The translations under genes were made by a program, and so were the position numbers. Of a stretch of DNA of 64,000 bases, positions 21,783 to 33,440 are shown in pieces. This DNA is from Rana temporaria (Eukaryota > Chordata > Amphibia > Anura > Ranidae): NCBI RefSeq assembly GCF_905171775.1, contig NC_053499.1, forward strand, positions 24,139,186-24,203,185, read 5' to 3'. The notes below the pieces were generated by a model, which was given only the letters and a program-made list of their open reading frames with translations, was not told where the DNA came from and did no database searches. Each line of letters begins with the position of its first letter. Within the stretch, counting starts at the first letter, position 1.

Positions 21783-23355
21783 CTGCAAAAAATTAAAGGA
21801 ACACTTTTGAATCAGAACTCCTGGGATATTGATCTGGTCAGTTAAGTAGCAGAGGGGGAGGGGTGTATACAGAGGGGGTTGTTAATCAGTTTCAGCTGCT
21901 TTGCTGTTAATTGAAATTAACAACAGGTGTACTAGATGGGCAACAATGAGACGACCTCCAAAACAAGAATGGTTTTTCAGGTGGAGGTGTCTGACATTTT
22001 TTCCCCCAACTCACCTTTTCTGACTGTTTTTCACTAGTTTTGCATTTGGCCAGGATCAGTGTCACTACTGGTAGCACGAGGCGATACTTGGACCCTATAA
22101 AGGTTGCACAGGCAGTCCAACTCCTCCAGGATGGCACATCAATACGTGTCATTGCCAGAAGGTTTGCCGTGTCTCCCAGCACAGTCTCAAGAGCATGGAG
22201 GAGATTCTAGGAGACAGGCAGTTACTCTAGGAGAGCTGGACAGGGCCGTAGAAGGTCCTTAACCCATCAGCAGGACCGGTATCTGCTCCTTTGTGCAAGG
22301 AGGAACAGGATGAGCACTGCCAGAACCCTACAAAATGACCTCCAGCAGGCCACTGGTGTGAATGTCTGTGACCAAACAATCAGAAAAAGACTTCATAGGG
22401 GTGGCCTGAGGGCCTGACGTCCTCTAGTGTGCTCTGTGCTCACTGGCGGACACTGCTGAGCTCGATAGGCATTTTCCGTTGAACACTAGAATTGGCAGGT
22501 CCGCCACTGGTGCCCCATGCTTTTCACAGATGAGAGCAGGTTCACCCTGAGCATATGTGACAGACGTGAAAGGGTCTGGAGAAGCAGAGGAGAACTTTAT
22601 GCTGCCTGTAATATCGTTCAGCATGACCGGTTTGGTGGTGGGTCAGTGATGGTCTGGGGAGGCATATCCATGGAGGGACGCACAGACCTCTACAGGCTAC
22701 ACAATGGCACCCTGACTGCCTTTAGGTATTGGGATTAAATTCTTGGACCCATTGTCAGACCCTACGCTGGTGCAGTGGGTCCTGGCTGAGTTCCTCCTGG
22801 TGCACGACAATGCCCGGCCTCATGTGGCGAGAGCATGCAGCCAGTTCCTGGAGGATGAAGAAATTTATACCATTGAATGGCCCCCACGCTCACCTGACCT
22901 AAATCCAAAAGAACATCTCTGGGACATTATGTTTCGGTCCATCCGGTGCCACCAGGTTGTCTGTTCAGGAGCTCAGTGATGCTCTGGTCCAGATCTGGGA
23001 GGAAATACCCCAGGACACTATCCGTCGTCTCATTAGGAGAATGCCCTGATGTTGTTAGGCATGCATACAAGCACTTGGGGGCCATAGAAACTACAGAGGA
23101 CCATTTTGAGTTGTAGCAATGAAATTTCAGCAACATGGACTAGCTTGCTGCATAATTTTTTCACTTTGTTTTTCAGGGTGTATTTGAATTCAGCCCTCTG
23201 TAGATGGATAATTTTCATTTCCATCAAATGATGTGCCATCCTTTCATTCCTAACACATTACCCCGTCCATATCAGTATAGATATCCAGCATGAGATTTTT
23301 GCCCGTTGAGATCTGATATGTTTTCAAAGTGTTCCTTTATTTTTTTTGAGCGGTG
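21783..23355 (+). mobile_element. Tc1-like DNA transposon, full length but inactive
   Basis: The 1573-bp element sits between TA dinucleotides (21781-21782, 23356-23357). Its ends are inverted: AAATTAAAGGAACACTTTTG at the left and AAGTGTTCCTTTATTTTTTT at the right. This length and end structure match the Tc1/mariner superfamily common in fish and frogs. The coding region is described separately and is broken by stops and frame changes. Confidence 0.92.
22106..23050 (+). pseudogene. Tc1-like transposase pseudogene (DD34E)
   Basis: The N-terminal helix-turn-helix region is readable from 22106 (AVQLLQDGTSIRVIA, then SPSTVSR) and stops at a TAG at 22208. A second helix-turn-helix follows (TARTLQNDL, TIRKRLH) and ends at a TGA near 22417. 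The catalytic domain resumes at 22517 with LFTDESRF, first Asp at 22529-22531, then GGGSVMVWGGIS. A frame break lies before LVHDNARPH (second Asp 22806-22808) and SPDLNP-EHLWD (Glu 22911-22913). Asp to Glu spacing is 35 codons, that is 34 residues between, the Tc1 signature. At least three disruptions make it non-functional. Confidence 0.92.
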
Positions 23356-23572
23356 TATATTTATTAAGAATGAATGGCAGCCCCACGTGTCTGAAAAAGA
23401 GCTGCAGGTAGTTGCAACAGGTGCAATTTACCCGCTGTCCCATCCGCTCCAGCGTGAACCTAGCCTTAAGAAGACACTGCTACTACACTAATCTCATTTG
23501 CTTCCCGGTCTGAGCTGCCACCCTCCTATGTTCACACTGCAGCAGGGCAGTTGCTCAGCACAGGCACCATTT

Positions 23573-23730
23573 AGAGAATGCTTTTAATTTTTGGAATGAA
23601 TGAAAGCGTTCTCTGATTGGATGAGGTAGAGAGCAATACTTTACTTTACTTGCTTTCCACCTCATCTGATCAGAGACCGCTTTGCATTCATTCACAAAAT
23701 GCAAAACATTCTCTGAATGGAACACGTGCC
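23573..23730. repeat. Palindromic MITE-like repeat
   Basis: GAATGAATGAAAGCGTTCTC and ATGAGGT are mirrored by ACCTCAT and GAGACCGCTTTGCATTCATT. Outer parts (AGAGAATG, CATTCTCT) also pair. Confidence 0.65.
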
Positions 23731-23974
23731 AAGCAGCCGGCCAAGCGCTTGGCACGGGGACATGGAAGCAAGAGGAGGTCATTGGAGTCGCAGTGCCTAC
23801 TTCAGTGATTTCCAGCTTCCAGGGCATCAGCCAACTATGATATATACATAGGTACATTGGTCCAAGCTCGACTAATGTAACTATGGATAAAATATTCATA
23901 CCTGGAATTCTTCTTTAAGTACCCAATTTATCACATGTGCTTATGTGCTCAGTGCTAATTTGAGAGATTAACCA

Positions 23975-24235
23975 TTAAAGTGGTGTTCTGGCCAAAAAAT
24001 GTTTTATTAAAAGCCAGCAGCTACACATACTGCAGCGGCTGGCTTTTAATAATAGGACACTTACCTGTCCTGGAGTCCCTCAATGTCAGCACCGCAGCTG
24101 TTGTGTGCTGCCCTGCCGCCATTACGGGTAAGGAAAACCGATAGTGTAGCCTTTCGGGTTCATGCCGGGGACCCTACTGCGCATGCGCAAGGCCCCGCTC
24201 CTCTCTCCTATTGGCCCAGGGGACGGCTGGCTTTT
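23975..24235. mobile_element. TTAA-AAGTGGTGTTCTGGCC element, left half
   Basis: It starts TTAAAGTGGTGTTCTGGCC and runs through CATTACGGGTAAGG to a perfect NRF1-type TGCGCATGCGCA at 24178-24189. No right terminus follows, so the copy is truncated near its centre. Confidence 0.55.
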
Positions 24236-24959
24236 CTAAAGTCTGAAGGATAGTAAACTGGCCCTTTGTTTAGAAAGTTTAAAGGCCCCTGCTTCAAACC
24301 ATCTACCTGATAGTGACAATAGTGGCCCATACGGTACCTACATAAAGTGTGTTGGTATGGCCTCTTGTAGTATCCACCGGAGATGCATGTAATAGGGTGA
24401 CAATGTGAGAGCACAACTAGGATGCAGTTGCTACCACATAACAAAAAGTGCCTGAACAAGAATTTAATGGCAGAATAACCAGGTATTTAAATAAAAGATG
24501 CTTGTTCACAGAGACTGAAAGCTTTTGAAAATACATTAACATAATAAAGCATATATGATATTCATTTTTGCAATAGGGTTTAGATCTGCTTAAATTTTTA
24601 ATTTTAAAGAATAATGACTGTAATGTTGCCTTGTTTTACAGCGTGACTTACTAACAGTAGGCAACAGCTAGCCCATTAGGAAGCATGTACAGTAAACCAC
24701 AGGGGAAACTAATTTTTCGACGGGATCTGGACATTTTTTACAAATACAAACATTTTATTCCAATGGAAATTTTGCTGTCGTTTTTGTAGTAACTGTCGTT
24801 TTTGAAAGAATCCCACCACTGCATTAGGCAAACTATAAATGTACTGCCAAAGTGTGTGAACACCACGCCGGGATCACGGCACCTATGCATGGACCTCCGT
24901 TTTGTTGCTGGTCTCTTTTCCTGGCTGTTTGAACTTCGTTATGATCAGACACTGTTCTA

Positions 24960-25499
24960 CTGAAAGCGGAGGTTCACCCTAAAAAACATCTATGAACCAT
25001 CCCATACAGCATACTAGCGTCAGCTATAGTATGTTTTTTTTTTTTTTTCTCGCTGTATTTACCGTTTAATCCTTTAGTTTCGTTTCAGAAGGGGTTCGTT
25101 ACAGTAGGCGTTCCTATGAAGAGGGGAACATGATTGACGTCCGGCTATGGCGCGTCACGCGTTCAGAAAATAGCCGGAGTAGGACTCGGCTCTTCACGGC
25201 GCTATACGGCGCCTGCGCACAGACTAGGAGCTGACTGCGCAGGCGCCGTATATATCCGAGTTCTATTTCGGCTATTTTCGGAACACGTGACGCGCCATAG
25301 CCGAACATCAATCATGTTCCCCTCTTCATAGGAACGCCTATTTCCCCGCCGCAGTCTGAAATGAAACTGGACGATTAAACGGTAAATACAGCGGCAAAAA
25401 AAAAAAAAAAAAAACATACTATACAGTAGCTGACGCAAGTATGCTGGATGGGATGGTAGATAAAGAAAAACATTTTTTTAGGGTGTACCCCTGCTTTAA
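24960..25499. mobile_element. TTAA-AAGCGG palindromic element, copy 2
   Basis: The left end TGAAAGCGGAGGTTCACCCT (TTAA decayed to CTGA) is mirrored by the right end AGGGTGTACCCCTGCTTTAA. Inner arms such as GGCGTTCCTATGAAGAGGGG are mirrored near 25320. The centre is GGCGCCTGCGCA (25208-25219) and TGCGCAGGCGCC (25236-25247), as in the copy at 19841-20369. Confidence 0.85.
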
Positions 25500-25500
25500 G

Positions 25501-25603
25501 GCACTCGGGCTTTCACATTGGGATTGCAGATGAGGCTTCTTTTCAGGCGCTTTAGCGTTAAAAATAGCACCTGCAAAGCGCCCCAGTGTGAAAGGGGTGT
25601 TAC
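25501..25603. repeat. Small MITE-like repeat
   Basis: GGGCTTTCACATTGGG at the left is mirrored by CCCCAGTGTGAAAGGGG at the right. The interior GGCGCTTTAGCG...GCAAAGCGCC also pairs. Confidence 0.55.
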
Positions 25604-26062
25604 GCTGCCGGGCCAGTCTGGTGCCCGTTCATTGTTTACATCCTCCAAACTCTCTACAGTCAGTGCAGGCAAGGTGTAACTTTTTTCTGTTAAATATAGA
25701 CTCTGCAATCCATTCTCCTCTCAGAATACAGACTTCCAGCCATCCCTGGTGCACTTATTTACTGATGCCATCCAAAGCTCAGAATATACAGTGCTGTTCC
25801 TGTACAGGCCAGGAAATACAAAGGCTGGCAACGGGCAATCCATTTTTATGCACAGTCCGGAAATGCTAAGTTTGCCCTTTGATAGGATTCTGTCTGAAAA
25901 TATGAAATGGGGCTTTTACATTAATAAAGGGCAGAATAAAGAAATTCAGGAACAGCTAATGCTGTTGAATTTTTAAAAGTGTCAGCTCTAGGTCTGTGGT
26001 CGTGGTCCTGGCTTTACTACCTTTATTAGTCATACTTCACTTGCTGCATGCTTGTTCTAGAT
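25604..26062. other. Unassigned stretch
   Basis: Two overlapping short plus-strand open frames (25588-25976) show no recognisable domain. No repeats were identified. Confidence 0.3.
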
Positions 26063-26114
26063 CAGGGGTCTCCAAAATGCGGCCCTGGGGCCGAATGTGG
26101 CTCTTTGCGTGCCT
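26063..26114 (+). mobile_element. hAT-like 5' end fragment
   Basis: CAGGGGTCTCCAAAATGCGG is the terminus type seen at 55795. It runs about 50 bp and is then cut by the adjacent element at 26118. Confidence 0.5.
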
Positions 26115-26117
26115 TAA

Positions 26118-26537
26118 AGCCTCGTACACACGATCAGTCCATCCGATGAGAACGGTCTGAAGGACCGTTGTCATAGGTTAACCGATGAAGCTGACTGATG
26201 GTCCGTCACGCGTATACACCATAGGTTAAATAACCTATCGTGTCAGAACGCGGTGACGTAAAACACAACGACGTGCTGAAAAAAACGAAGTTCAATGCTT
26301 CCAAGCATGCTTCGACTTGATTCTGAGCATGCGCCGGTTTTTAACCAATGGTTTTGCATACTAACGATCGGTTTTGACCTATCGGTTAGCAATCTATCGG
26401 TTAAATTTTAAAGCAAGTTTGCTTTTTTTTAACCGAAGGTTAAGTAACCTATGGGGCCCACACACGATCGGTTTTGACCAATGAAAACGGTCCGTCAGAC
26501 CGCTCTCATCGGTTTAACCTATCGTGTGTACGCGGCC
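26118..26537. mobile_element. GGCC-CGTACACACG element, copy B
   Basis: Ends AGCCTCGTACACACGATC and GATCGG...CGTGTGTACGCGGCC bound 420 bp. The left flank is TAA, the right flank AAA. Interior GAACGCGGTGACG, GAAGTTCAATGCTTCCAAGC and GAGCATGCGCCGG are shared with copy A at 10.6 kb. Confidence 0.8.
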
Positions 26538-27113
26538 AAAGGGATAAGAGAGGACCATGAATTTAGGCAACAATTAAAAACAACCATAGCAAGTCGGAGG
26601 CAGAGAAGTAATGGAATAACTGATTCAAGGTTACCAAACCTTAAGGGACTTGGAATGCGAGTCCTTCAGGATACCGGACATCCGCTCATCAACCATCAGT
26701 GAGGTCACATGGGTTTTCACACCCTGAAAGGCAACAGGTGGGGTCTTCAAGGTATGAGCAATGGTACGCTTAGCGGAAATAAAAAGGTTTGAGGCCAATT
26801 TTTGCTGTGGTGAAAAAAGGCTCGGAATAGGGCAATGTAAGAGGGCCAACCTAGCATCTATACGGACCATCAAGTGAAACAAAGACCATGGAACAGAATC
26901 CTATGAGTCTCAGGCATGATCACCAGATGTGCAAAACATCCACGCGCTGAACACAATTCGCTACAGCCAGGGTAGGCATGAGCAATCCATGCCGGGACCC
27001 AGTACCACTGCAAGAATACTATAGGCGGCCTCAAGGGTAGTGGTATTAAAGGAGCATTTCGCCACCATCTGCCAAGCTTTGCTCCAGTCCTCCCTGGATG
27101 AACACATTTCTAA

Positions 27114-27240
27114 AGCCTCGTACACACGATCGGACAAATCTGTGGATTTTTGTCCGAAGGGCGTTGGCCTTCAACTTGTTCTGCATACAGATGGCAGAAC
27201 TTTTTCAGCCAACATTCACGAGACTACGTGGCATGCCGTC
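27114..27240. mobile_element. GGCC-CGTACACACG element, left fragment C
   Basis: TAA precedes AGCCTCGTACACACGATCGG. The interior GTCCGAAGGGCGTTGGCC matches, inverted, the copy at 46700-47014. No right terminus was found. Confidence 0.6.
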
Positions 27241-27586
27241 TGAATGTACTGAGAATACTGTACTGAGAATTTTCATACACATGTTCTTTTGAAAATGTAC
27301 TAGTGTATGGCATGAGGTAGCAAGAAGCTGATCACAACCAGTGATCATGGAAGCTTGGTATTACAAAGCACCCCATATTTTGGGGTCCAATGTGCAATCT
27401 TCTTTCTTTTTCTTTTTTTTCTAATTAGATATTTATTTGTTTTTCTTTCTATAGTATACATAGGAATAGAGACAGGGCAAATACAAAAAAAAAAAATGAT
27501 ATACATTCATCCTATCGAAATATACATTCGCCCTGACCCATCCCTTTCGCATTTTAATACACCTTCCCACTCTAGCCCTCCCCTAA

Positions 27587-27591
<5 letters not shown>

Positions 27592-27622
<31 letters not shown>
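27592..27622. repeat. (CT)n microsatellite in the LINE 3' UTR
   Basis: About fifteen CT repeats, GA on the LINE sense strand. Confidence 0.9.
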
Positions 27623-27626
<4 letters not shown>

Positions 27627-27768
27627 GACAGGTGAGGAACCCACCCTATCCCAGCTTCCCCCCCCAAAAAAAAAGAAAGCTCTCCACTCTCCTCCTTTTA
27701 AACCAAACAACCTGAAAAAAGCCAAAGTTTATCCTTCGCGCTATGCTTCCCTTCACTTCCCTTACTCC

Positions 27769-28955
27769 TCATTGATCTATTTCGACCATTAGTCTCTTCC
27801 CCACTTCTGAATTCTTAAATAGATTCCAGCTCTTCCACGTTTCTTCATATTGATTTTTCTTACCCTTAGCTGCGAGGACTAAGTCTTCCATGGCTTCTAT
27901 ATCTCCAACTCTATTTATCCAATCTAAAACCGTTGGCGGCCTAGTATCTCTCCAGTGTAAGGGGATCCCTGCTTTAGCTGCATTAACCAAATGGCACAGT
28001 GCTGACTTCCTATAGGTCTGAACTGGGATCTGAGAGCAGAGGAGCAAGAAGAATGCGGGATCATTGGGTAATTTTAACTCTGAAATTTTTTGTAAAATTC
28101 TCAGAATCGTCGTCCAAAAGTATCTTATTTTTTTACATAGCCAAAATATATGGAGCAATGTCCAGCTTTCTTCTCCACATCTCCAACATCTGTCCGAGTT
28201 TTCAGTACAACATTTTTTAAGTCGTACTGGGGTGTAGTACCACCGCATCAGAATTTTGTAGTTTAATTCCTGGGTTTGTGTACAGATTGAGGAGTTTAGA
28301 GTCAGACAGATAATCTGTTTACGTTGGAGTGGGGTAAAAGTTCTATCTAGGTCCTTCTCCCATTTATTAATACCTGGTATCTCGAGATCATCTGAAGGTT
28401 TATTTAGTAATCCATACATTTTAAAGATCCCTCTAGAGAGTGGTTCTATATCGTTACAGTAAGACTCAAAAGTTGTTAACTGACGATGAAAATTAATTCC
28501 AGGTCCTAAAGATTTCATGAAGTGGCTTATTTGAAGAGCCTGCCAGATATTGGCCAGGTTTCTGATTTAATAAAATGTGAGGCCTGGCATATTCCCTTCT
28601 CTTTAAGGGACTGAAAAGCCCCAACCTCAATACCTGGACTAAAACTTGGATTTCCCAAGATAGGAAACAGAGGTGATTGTATTGAAGAGAATTTCCCGTT
28701 TTGGCAAATCTGCGCGGTAATTTTGAGAGTTGTCCCGATTATAGGGTGGTTTTTAAGAAAGGCCGGTAGGGCTGTGTAACACCAAGGTGCCCTGCACAAG
28801 GGGACTGTACTCAACTGCTCTTCCATGTCAACCCATCTCTTAAATCTAATATGTCTACACCAATCAACTAATCTAGATAGATGTACTGCATGGTAATACT
28901 TAAATATATCAGGAACCGCCATTTCACCAAAGTTCTTAGGTATAGTCAACATATA
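27769..28955 (-). pseudogene. L1/Tx1-like ORF2 C-terminal fragment
   Basis: Reading from 28955 downward gives IPKNFGEMAVPDIFKYYHA and HLSRLVDW, a block found after the reverse transcriptase in L1-type ORF2. After one frameshift near 28560 a 250-codon open frame follows. It includes KILMRWYYTP, a cysteine/histidine cluster (CWRCGEESWTLLHIFWLC, the C-x2-C-x8-H-x4-C gag-like knuckle of L1 ORF2) and FLLLCSQIP. The frame ends at a stop at 27769. Without the endonuclease and catalytic domain it is a non-functional relic. It may have been copied from an active parent not long ago, since only one frameshift is visible. Confidence 0.88.
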
Positions 28956-28970
28956 GTGCAATCTTCTTTC

Positions 28971-31250
28971 AATGTTCTCACTGAAATAACAAAAGCTAAA
29001 ATTGGATTGTGACCAAAAAGTAAACATCGCTGCGCTATTTCTATAAACATAAATCAAATCAATGAAACGTCACAGGAAAACCTAGGACAGATTGGCCATG
29101 AGCTTTAAACTGGATCCTTAATTATTAAAAGATCCTATTTTACAGCCTGCACCTGTGTCTGCATTGTGTGATGTTGCTATGTATGGTAGGTATTGTTCTT
29201 AAATTGCCCTTTGGAAAGAAAGGATGTAGGTGAAATCTTGGCAGAATATCATAGTTCCCCAATAGATAATTAATGAATAGCGCCAATAAACTGTCAAGCT
29301 AGTTCTATCTTAGTAATATCCAGTACCAAACCATCTGGATCCGGTGATGATGTTGATTCGATAGCTTCCTTGTTTGTAAACTGACAATCAAACCTCTGTT
29401 TTCATGGCACGAGCAGCTCAAAATGTCCCATTTTCTCAGCTAGGTGACAGTACTTCAAGGTCAATAAGTGACGGCACAGAAACCAAACGTTTCTTTGGGC
29501 TAGGATAAAGGTGGTAGACACATCGGAAAATAAAAAACCTTGAGCACAAAATGTGATCAATTTTTATAGTTTTTGTTTTATTATTCCTTTTTGTGTATTT
29601 TTCTTTTTTTAGATTTTGATGAATTTTTTTTCTACTTAAAAGAAAAACTTTTTTTCGTTTTCGGATAGGAGTGTAGAGGGATTAGGACCCCTGTCAGTTC
29701 TCTATTGATGTCTTTGCCCCTGCCAGGGAGATGGACCCTCTCTATTTCTCCTATTTACAGTTATCATTGAGTGAAAGAAAATCCCAAATTTGGGCTTGTC
29801 ACCAAAACAACAGGAATAAAGGGGAAATCTTCCAATACAGACCCTAGTTTTGTTGACCCTGGTGACAACCAATGATTCTCTCACTTTGGAGTGATTTGTT
29901 CTCACTTCTTCGTGTGGCTATGGGACAAGAAGTGAAGGGAATTCTCAATAAGACACAGGAAGTTAAGAAACTGACTGAGGCTAAAACCCTTCTTTACTCC
30001 ATCCAAAAAGAAAATAATAATGGTGTGTGAGAGGGGAATATCATAATGGCTAATCCAGCTACATACTTAGAGGCCATCAACCCAGTAAAATGTAGTCAAA
30101 GTAGGAAAATAAAGAATGATGGGTGTTAAGAGTTGGCCCCTTAGTATATCTTATATCACCAAATACAAAATGTGTTATAAAAAGCCGTCTCTTAACACCC
30201 ATTATTCTTTATTTTCCATCATTTACCCTTAGTTATACTTTACTGCAACGTATGTTTGCACACAGCGTCTCCCCGCAGGGATGTAGTCCCAAGCTGAAGT
30301 TAGAAGCTGATTGGCTACCATTCACCCGATTTTGAGTGCTCCAGTTTTGGTAAATCTCCCCCAATTTGTCTCTGTCTCTGATTATATCATCTGATGGAGC
30401 TGTACATAGGGTAAGGGTGAAGACTCGCTACCGGCGAGTTCATGTTCGAGTTCAGTACCACTAGTATGACATTAGCCTTGGCTTTTTTTTTTTTCATAAT
30501 TTTTATTGTTTTCTAGATAATTTGTACAAACAAACAAAAATGATCATACAGAATGTTTATATTTTGACCAAGGCTTCTATGTACTTCCTATTTACTCCTG
30601 GCACCGCACCAACACTCGTAGTCAAATAACATGTCATGCAGACGTTGTTTGTCCATCCTGGCACAGTCCCATTAGTATCAGTTTAAACACAGGGTGTAAT
30701 TAAAAAATAAATGATCACAATATCGAAAGCTGTGCTGAATCCACAGGGGCTCAGACGGAGTCTGCAAAGGGATACATCATCTGCCCTTTCCTGCTGGCAC
30801 TGTCCCAAAACAGTGACACAAGACTGGACTATATGCCGTTCTTTCAACAATGCATCAAATGCCCTTGAAGTGTGTGCTTAGTCTTACGCTTTCTAATAAG
30901 TGTATCTATAGAATCCTTCACATCCCTTGTACGTTCCAAACCTGTGTCTTCACCTTTAATACTGTGAAGCTTATCCAACTGAGATGGGAAATTAAAAGAA
31001 ACCTGCGCTGAAATTCATAGACAGTCATAGATGACCTTGTTACGAAAATGACAGGGCATGATGAGGGCATGGAGGCCAGAGGGTCAGCATAACAGTCTAG
31101 GAACTAGCACTAATCAATGCAGGTCAATAATGGAAGTCTATGTGTTAGACAACTCCAATTTAATGAATAAAAATATAGAAAATAAAAATATATCATATGC
31201 AATTGCTACACAAGCTGTGTTGTAATATGATGTTATTCAAAACACTTCTT
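28971..31250. other. Long unassigned region with a few repeat-like items
   Basis: The stretch is AT-rich. At 29690-29950 the text GGAGTGATTTGTTCTCACTT and GACAAGAAGTGAAGGGAA resembles a ranid interspersed repeat known to me by sight only. A T-run at 30488 followed by AATTTTTATTGTTTTCTAGA could be a LINE tail. A hairpin at 30104-30217 is listed separately. No open frame shows a recognisable domain. Confidence 0.3.
30104..30217. repeat. Isolated inverted repeat (hairpin, ~33-bp stem)
   Basis: GAAAATAAAGAATGATGGGT with GTTAAGAG at the left is mirrored by CTCTTAAC and ACCCATTATTCTTTATTTTC at the right. The loop is about 47 bp. Only a few mismatches are present. Confidence 0.75.
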
Positions 31251-31309
31251 TTCAATCTGCAGAGCTGCAATTTTCTGTAAAACTTAAAGCAATATGGTAA
31301 CTTGGAGGC

Positions 31310-31990
31310 CCTCTGTACACCACTGTACAGACAGGTCAGGGATAAAGTTGTGGAGAAGTTTAAAGCAGGATTAGGTTAAAAAAAAAAATATTTCAAGCTT
31401 TGAACATCTCATGGAGTTCTGTTCAATCCATCATCTGAAAATGGAAAGAGTATGGCACACCTGCAAACCTACCAAGACATGGCCGTCCACCTAAACTGTC
31501 AGGCCGGGCAAGGAGAGCATTAATCAGAGAAGCAGCCAAGAGGCCCCATGGTAACTCTGCAGAAGCCCACAGGTGGGAGAATTTGTCCACAGGACAACTA
31601 TTAGTTGTGCACTTCACAAATCTGGCCTTTTCGAAACAGTGGCAAGAAGAAAGCCATTGTTGAAAGAAAGCAATAAGAAGTCCCATTTGCAATTTAAGAG
31701 AAGCCACGTGGGGGACATGGCAAACATGCGGAAAAGGGTGCTCTGGTCAGATGAGACCAAAATTTAACTTTTTGGCCAAAAAGCAAAACGTTATGTGTGG
31801 CTTGAAACTAACACTGCACATCACCCTGAACACACCATCCTCACCGTTAAACATGGTGGTGGCAGCATCATGTTGTGGGAAAGCTTTTCTTCAGCAAGGA
31901 CAGAGAAGCTGGTCAGAGTTGATGGGAAGATCGATGGAGCCAAATACAGGGAAAGCTTAGAAGAAAACCTGTTGTCAAAGGAGCTCGGAC
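31310..31990 (+). pseudogene. Second Tc1-like transposase fragment
   Basis: The sequence follows the layout of a different Tc1 subfamily from the one at 22 kb. A helix-turn-helix part spans 31320-31560 (TCAGGCCGGGCAAGGAGAGC region). It is followed by VLWSDETK (first catalytic Asp at about 31752) and TILTVKHGGGSIMLWESF. An in-frame stop follows DETKI. Similarity ends near 31990, before the second Asp and the Glu, and no terminal repeats are evident, so the element is 3'-truncated and dead. Confidence 0.85.
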
Positions 31991-32163
31991 AAAAATTGCT
32001 AGCTAATCGGCTAAAGGCACTGTTTGAGTGTTCTGGCAGCTGGCACGTGTTGCTGTCAGGAAACAATAATCAGCATTACCCATCCATGGTGATAGGGAGA
32101 TCCTGTGGTGCCAGAACAACCGCTGACAGGAACAACCGCTGACAGAAACAGGCTTTTTTCAGA

Positions 32164-32386
32164 TCTCACTGTGCCATTACATTACATTACATGCCTTACT
32201 GTGCCATTACATTACATTACATGCCTCCACTGTGCCATTACATGCCTCCACTGTGCCATTACATGCCTCCACTGTGCTATCACATGCCTCCACTGTGCCA
32301 TCACATGCCTCCACTGTGCCATCACATGCCTCCACTGTGCCACCAAATGCCTCCACTGTGCCACCACATGCCTCCACTGTGCCGGC
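32164..32386. repeat. Minisatellite, 21-bp unit
   Basis: About nine copies of TGCCTCCACTGTGCCATTAC with a three-copy ATTAC expansion in the first units. The two to three overlapping open frames here come from the repeat. Confidence 0.88.
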
Positions 32387-32780
32387 CAAGACGATCTCCT
32401 TCCTTATTTTCTTTTCAGATTTTGGCTTCCAGGCTGCAGGTATCGATGATTCAAAAGCCGCGCCTCCTCCTCAGGCTGTTCCGTGATAGGCGGAACACTA
32501 ATTTTCCCAGCAAGGCCTCTGTTCAGTGTTTCTGCCAATCACGGATGTCCTCTCGTCCGAGGATGAGAAGGCATCCGTGATTGGCAGAACACTGAACAGA
32601 GGCCCTGCTGGGAAAATGAGTGTTCAGCCAATCGCGGAACAGTCTGAGGAGGTGGCAAGGCCTTTAAATTATAGATGCCCGCAGCCTGACGGAGACAGGT
32701 ACCGGCTTATAAGACGACCCCCGACTTTGGATGCATTTTTTTGCATCCAAATGGTCGTCTTATACGCCGGAAAATACGGG
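32387..32780. mobile_element. Transposon right part with 180-bp palindrome, ending ...CGGAAAATACGGG
   Basis: A near-perfect inverted repeat spans 32469-32650 (CTCAGGCTGTTCCG mirrored by CGGAACAGTCTGAG; AACACTGAACAGAGGCC mirrored upstream). It is followed by GGCTTATAAGACGACC and the terminus GTCGTCTTATACGCCGGAAA, an end type widespread in vertebrates. The minisatellite just upstream probably belongs to the same element. Confidence 0.6.
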
Positions 32781-33440
32781 ATCTCTTTTGAGAGGAGAGT
32801 TGCAGACAACTGCACATAGCAGAGTTAAACACAACATTAGCAACTATATTGGGCGCATCGTAAATGTTACATTTGAACGGAGTTCTCATTTAAATTCTTC
32901 ACAGGAACTGAAACCACAGAACGTGCCTGTGACTCATACTTGCTTACTCCCACCTGTCATATTAGCTTGGGTGCTAGAGAAACTTCAGCCATGGGAAAAT
33001 CAGCATTACTTCTTAAATGTTTGTGTCAGGAATATAAAAAAGGCTATCGTGGGAAAATCAGGAAGAGTGGAAGTATATTTAATGCTGCCTGTATATGGGA
33101 CAGGACAGAGAGCTCACCCTCAAAAGCTACAAGGAAAGAAATACTCGAAAGCCTCGTGCACACGATCGGTGCCCCCTGCAACATTTTTTTCAGCCCATTG
33201 TAGCGTGAGAGTGGCAACTCTGCTCTGGATCCAGGAGCAGTACAGCTTTGTTGCCCCACTATCACAGGAAGGTGCATTAGTTGGACTTAATTGGCAGGAT
33301 CAAAAAGTATTTGTGAGGGTTTGCATGGCAACAAAGACAAAACTGTAAGGGCAAATTAACTTATAATTAAGTGCTACATCTCATATTTTGTTATAATGGC
33401 AGACCACAGTTCTTCTTAATTATATGAGAGTGGGAAGTAC
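32781..33440. other. Unassigned stretch with a short transposon scrap
   Basis: A 205-codon plus-strand open frame (32731-33348) starts inside the transposon end and runs through GCCTCGTGCACACGATCGGT near 33152, a scrap of the GTACACACG family, so it is not a real gene. The rest is unique-looking. Confidence 0.35.

Larger units (their letters stand above)
23356..24959. other. Mostly unassigned stretch with two repeat fragments
   Basis: Apart from the palindrome at 23573-23730 and the TTAA fragment at 23975-24235, no feature is supported. From 24240 to 24960 nothing recognisable was seen. Confidence 0.3.
27407..28955 (-). mobile_element. 5'-truncated L1/Tx1-like LINE insertion with 15-bp target duplication
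   Basis: The body is flanked by GTGCAATCTTCTTTC at 27392-27406 and 28956-28970. On the minus strand the element ends in an A-rich tail, seen here as a T-rich run right after the left flank (27407-27425). The 1549-bp body holds a 3' UTR with a (CT)n run and the C-terminal part of ORF2. Upstream ORF2 (endonuclease and reverse transcriptase) is missing, the usual result of incomplete reverse transcription. Target duplication, tail and 5' truncation agree on target-primed insertion. Confidence 0.9.

Noticed and set aside
32469..32650. Structured RNA gene in the 180-bp perfect palindrome
   Set aside because: Stem length and position between a minisatellite and a transposon terminus fit a transposon palindrome better than any known RNA family.
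32731..33348. 205-codon open frame as a gene
   Set aside because: It begins inside a transposon terminus, crosses a GTACACACG-family scrap and shows no domain or splice context.
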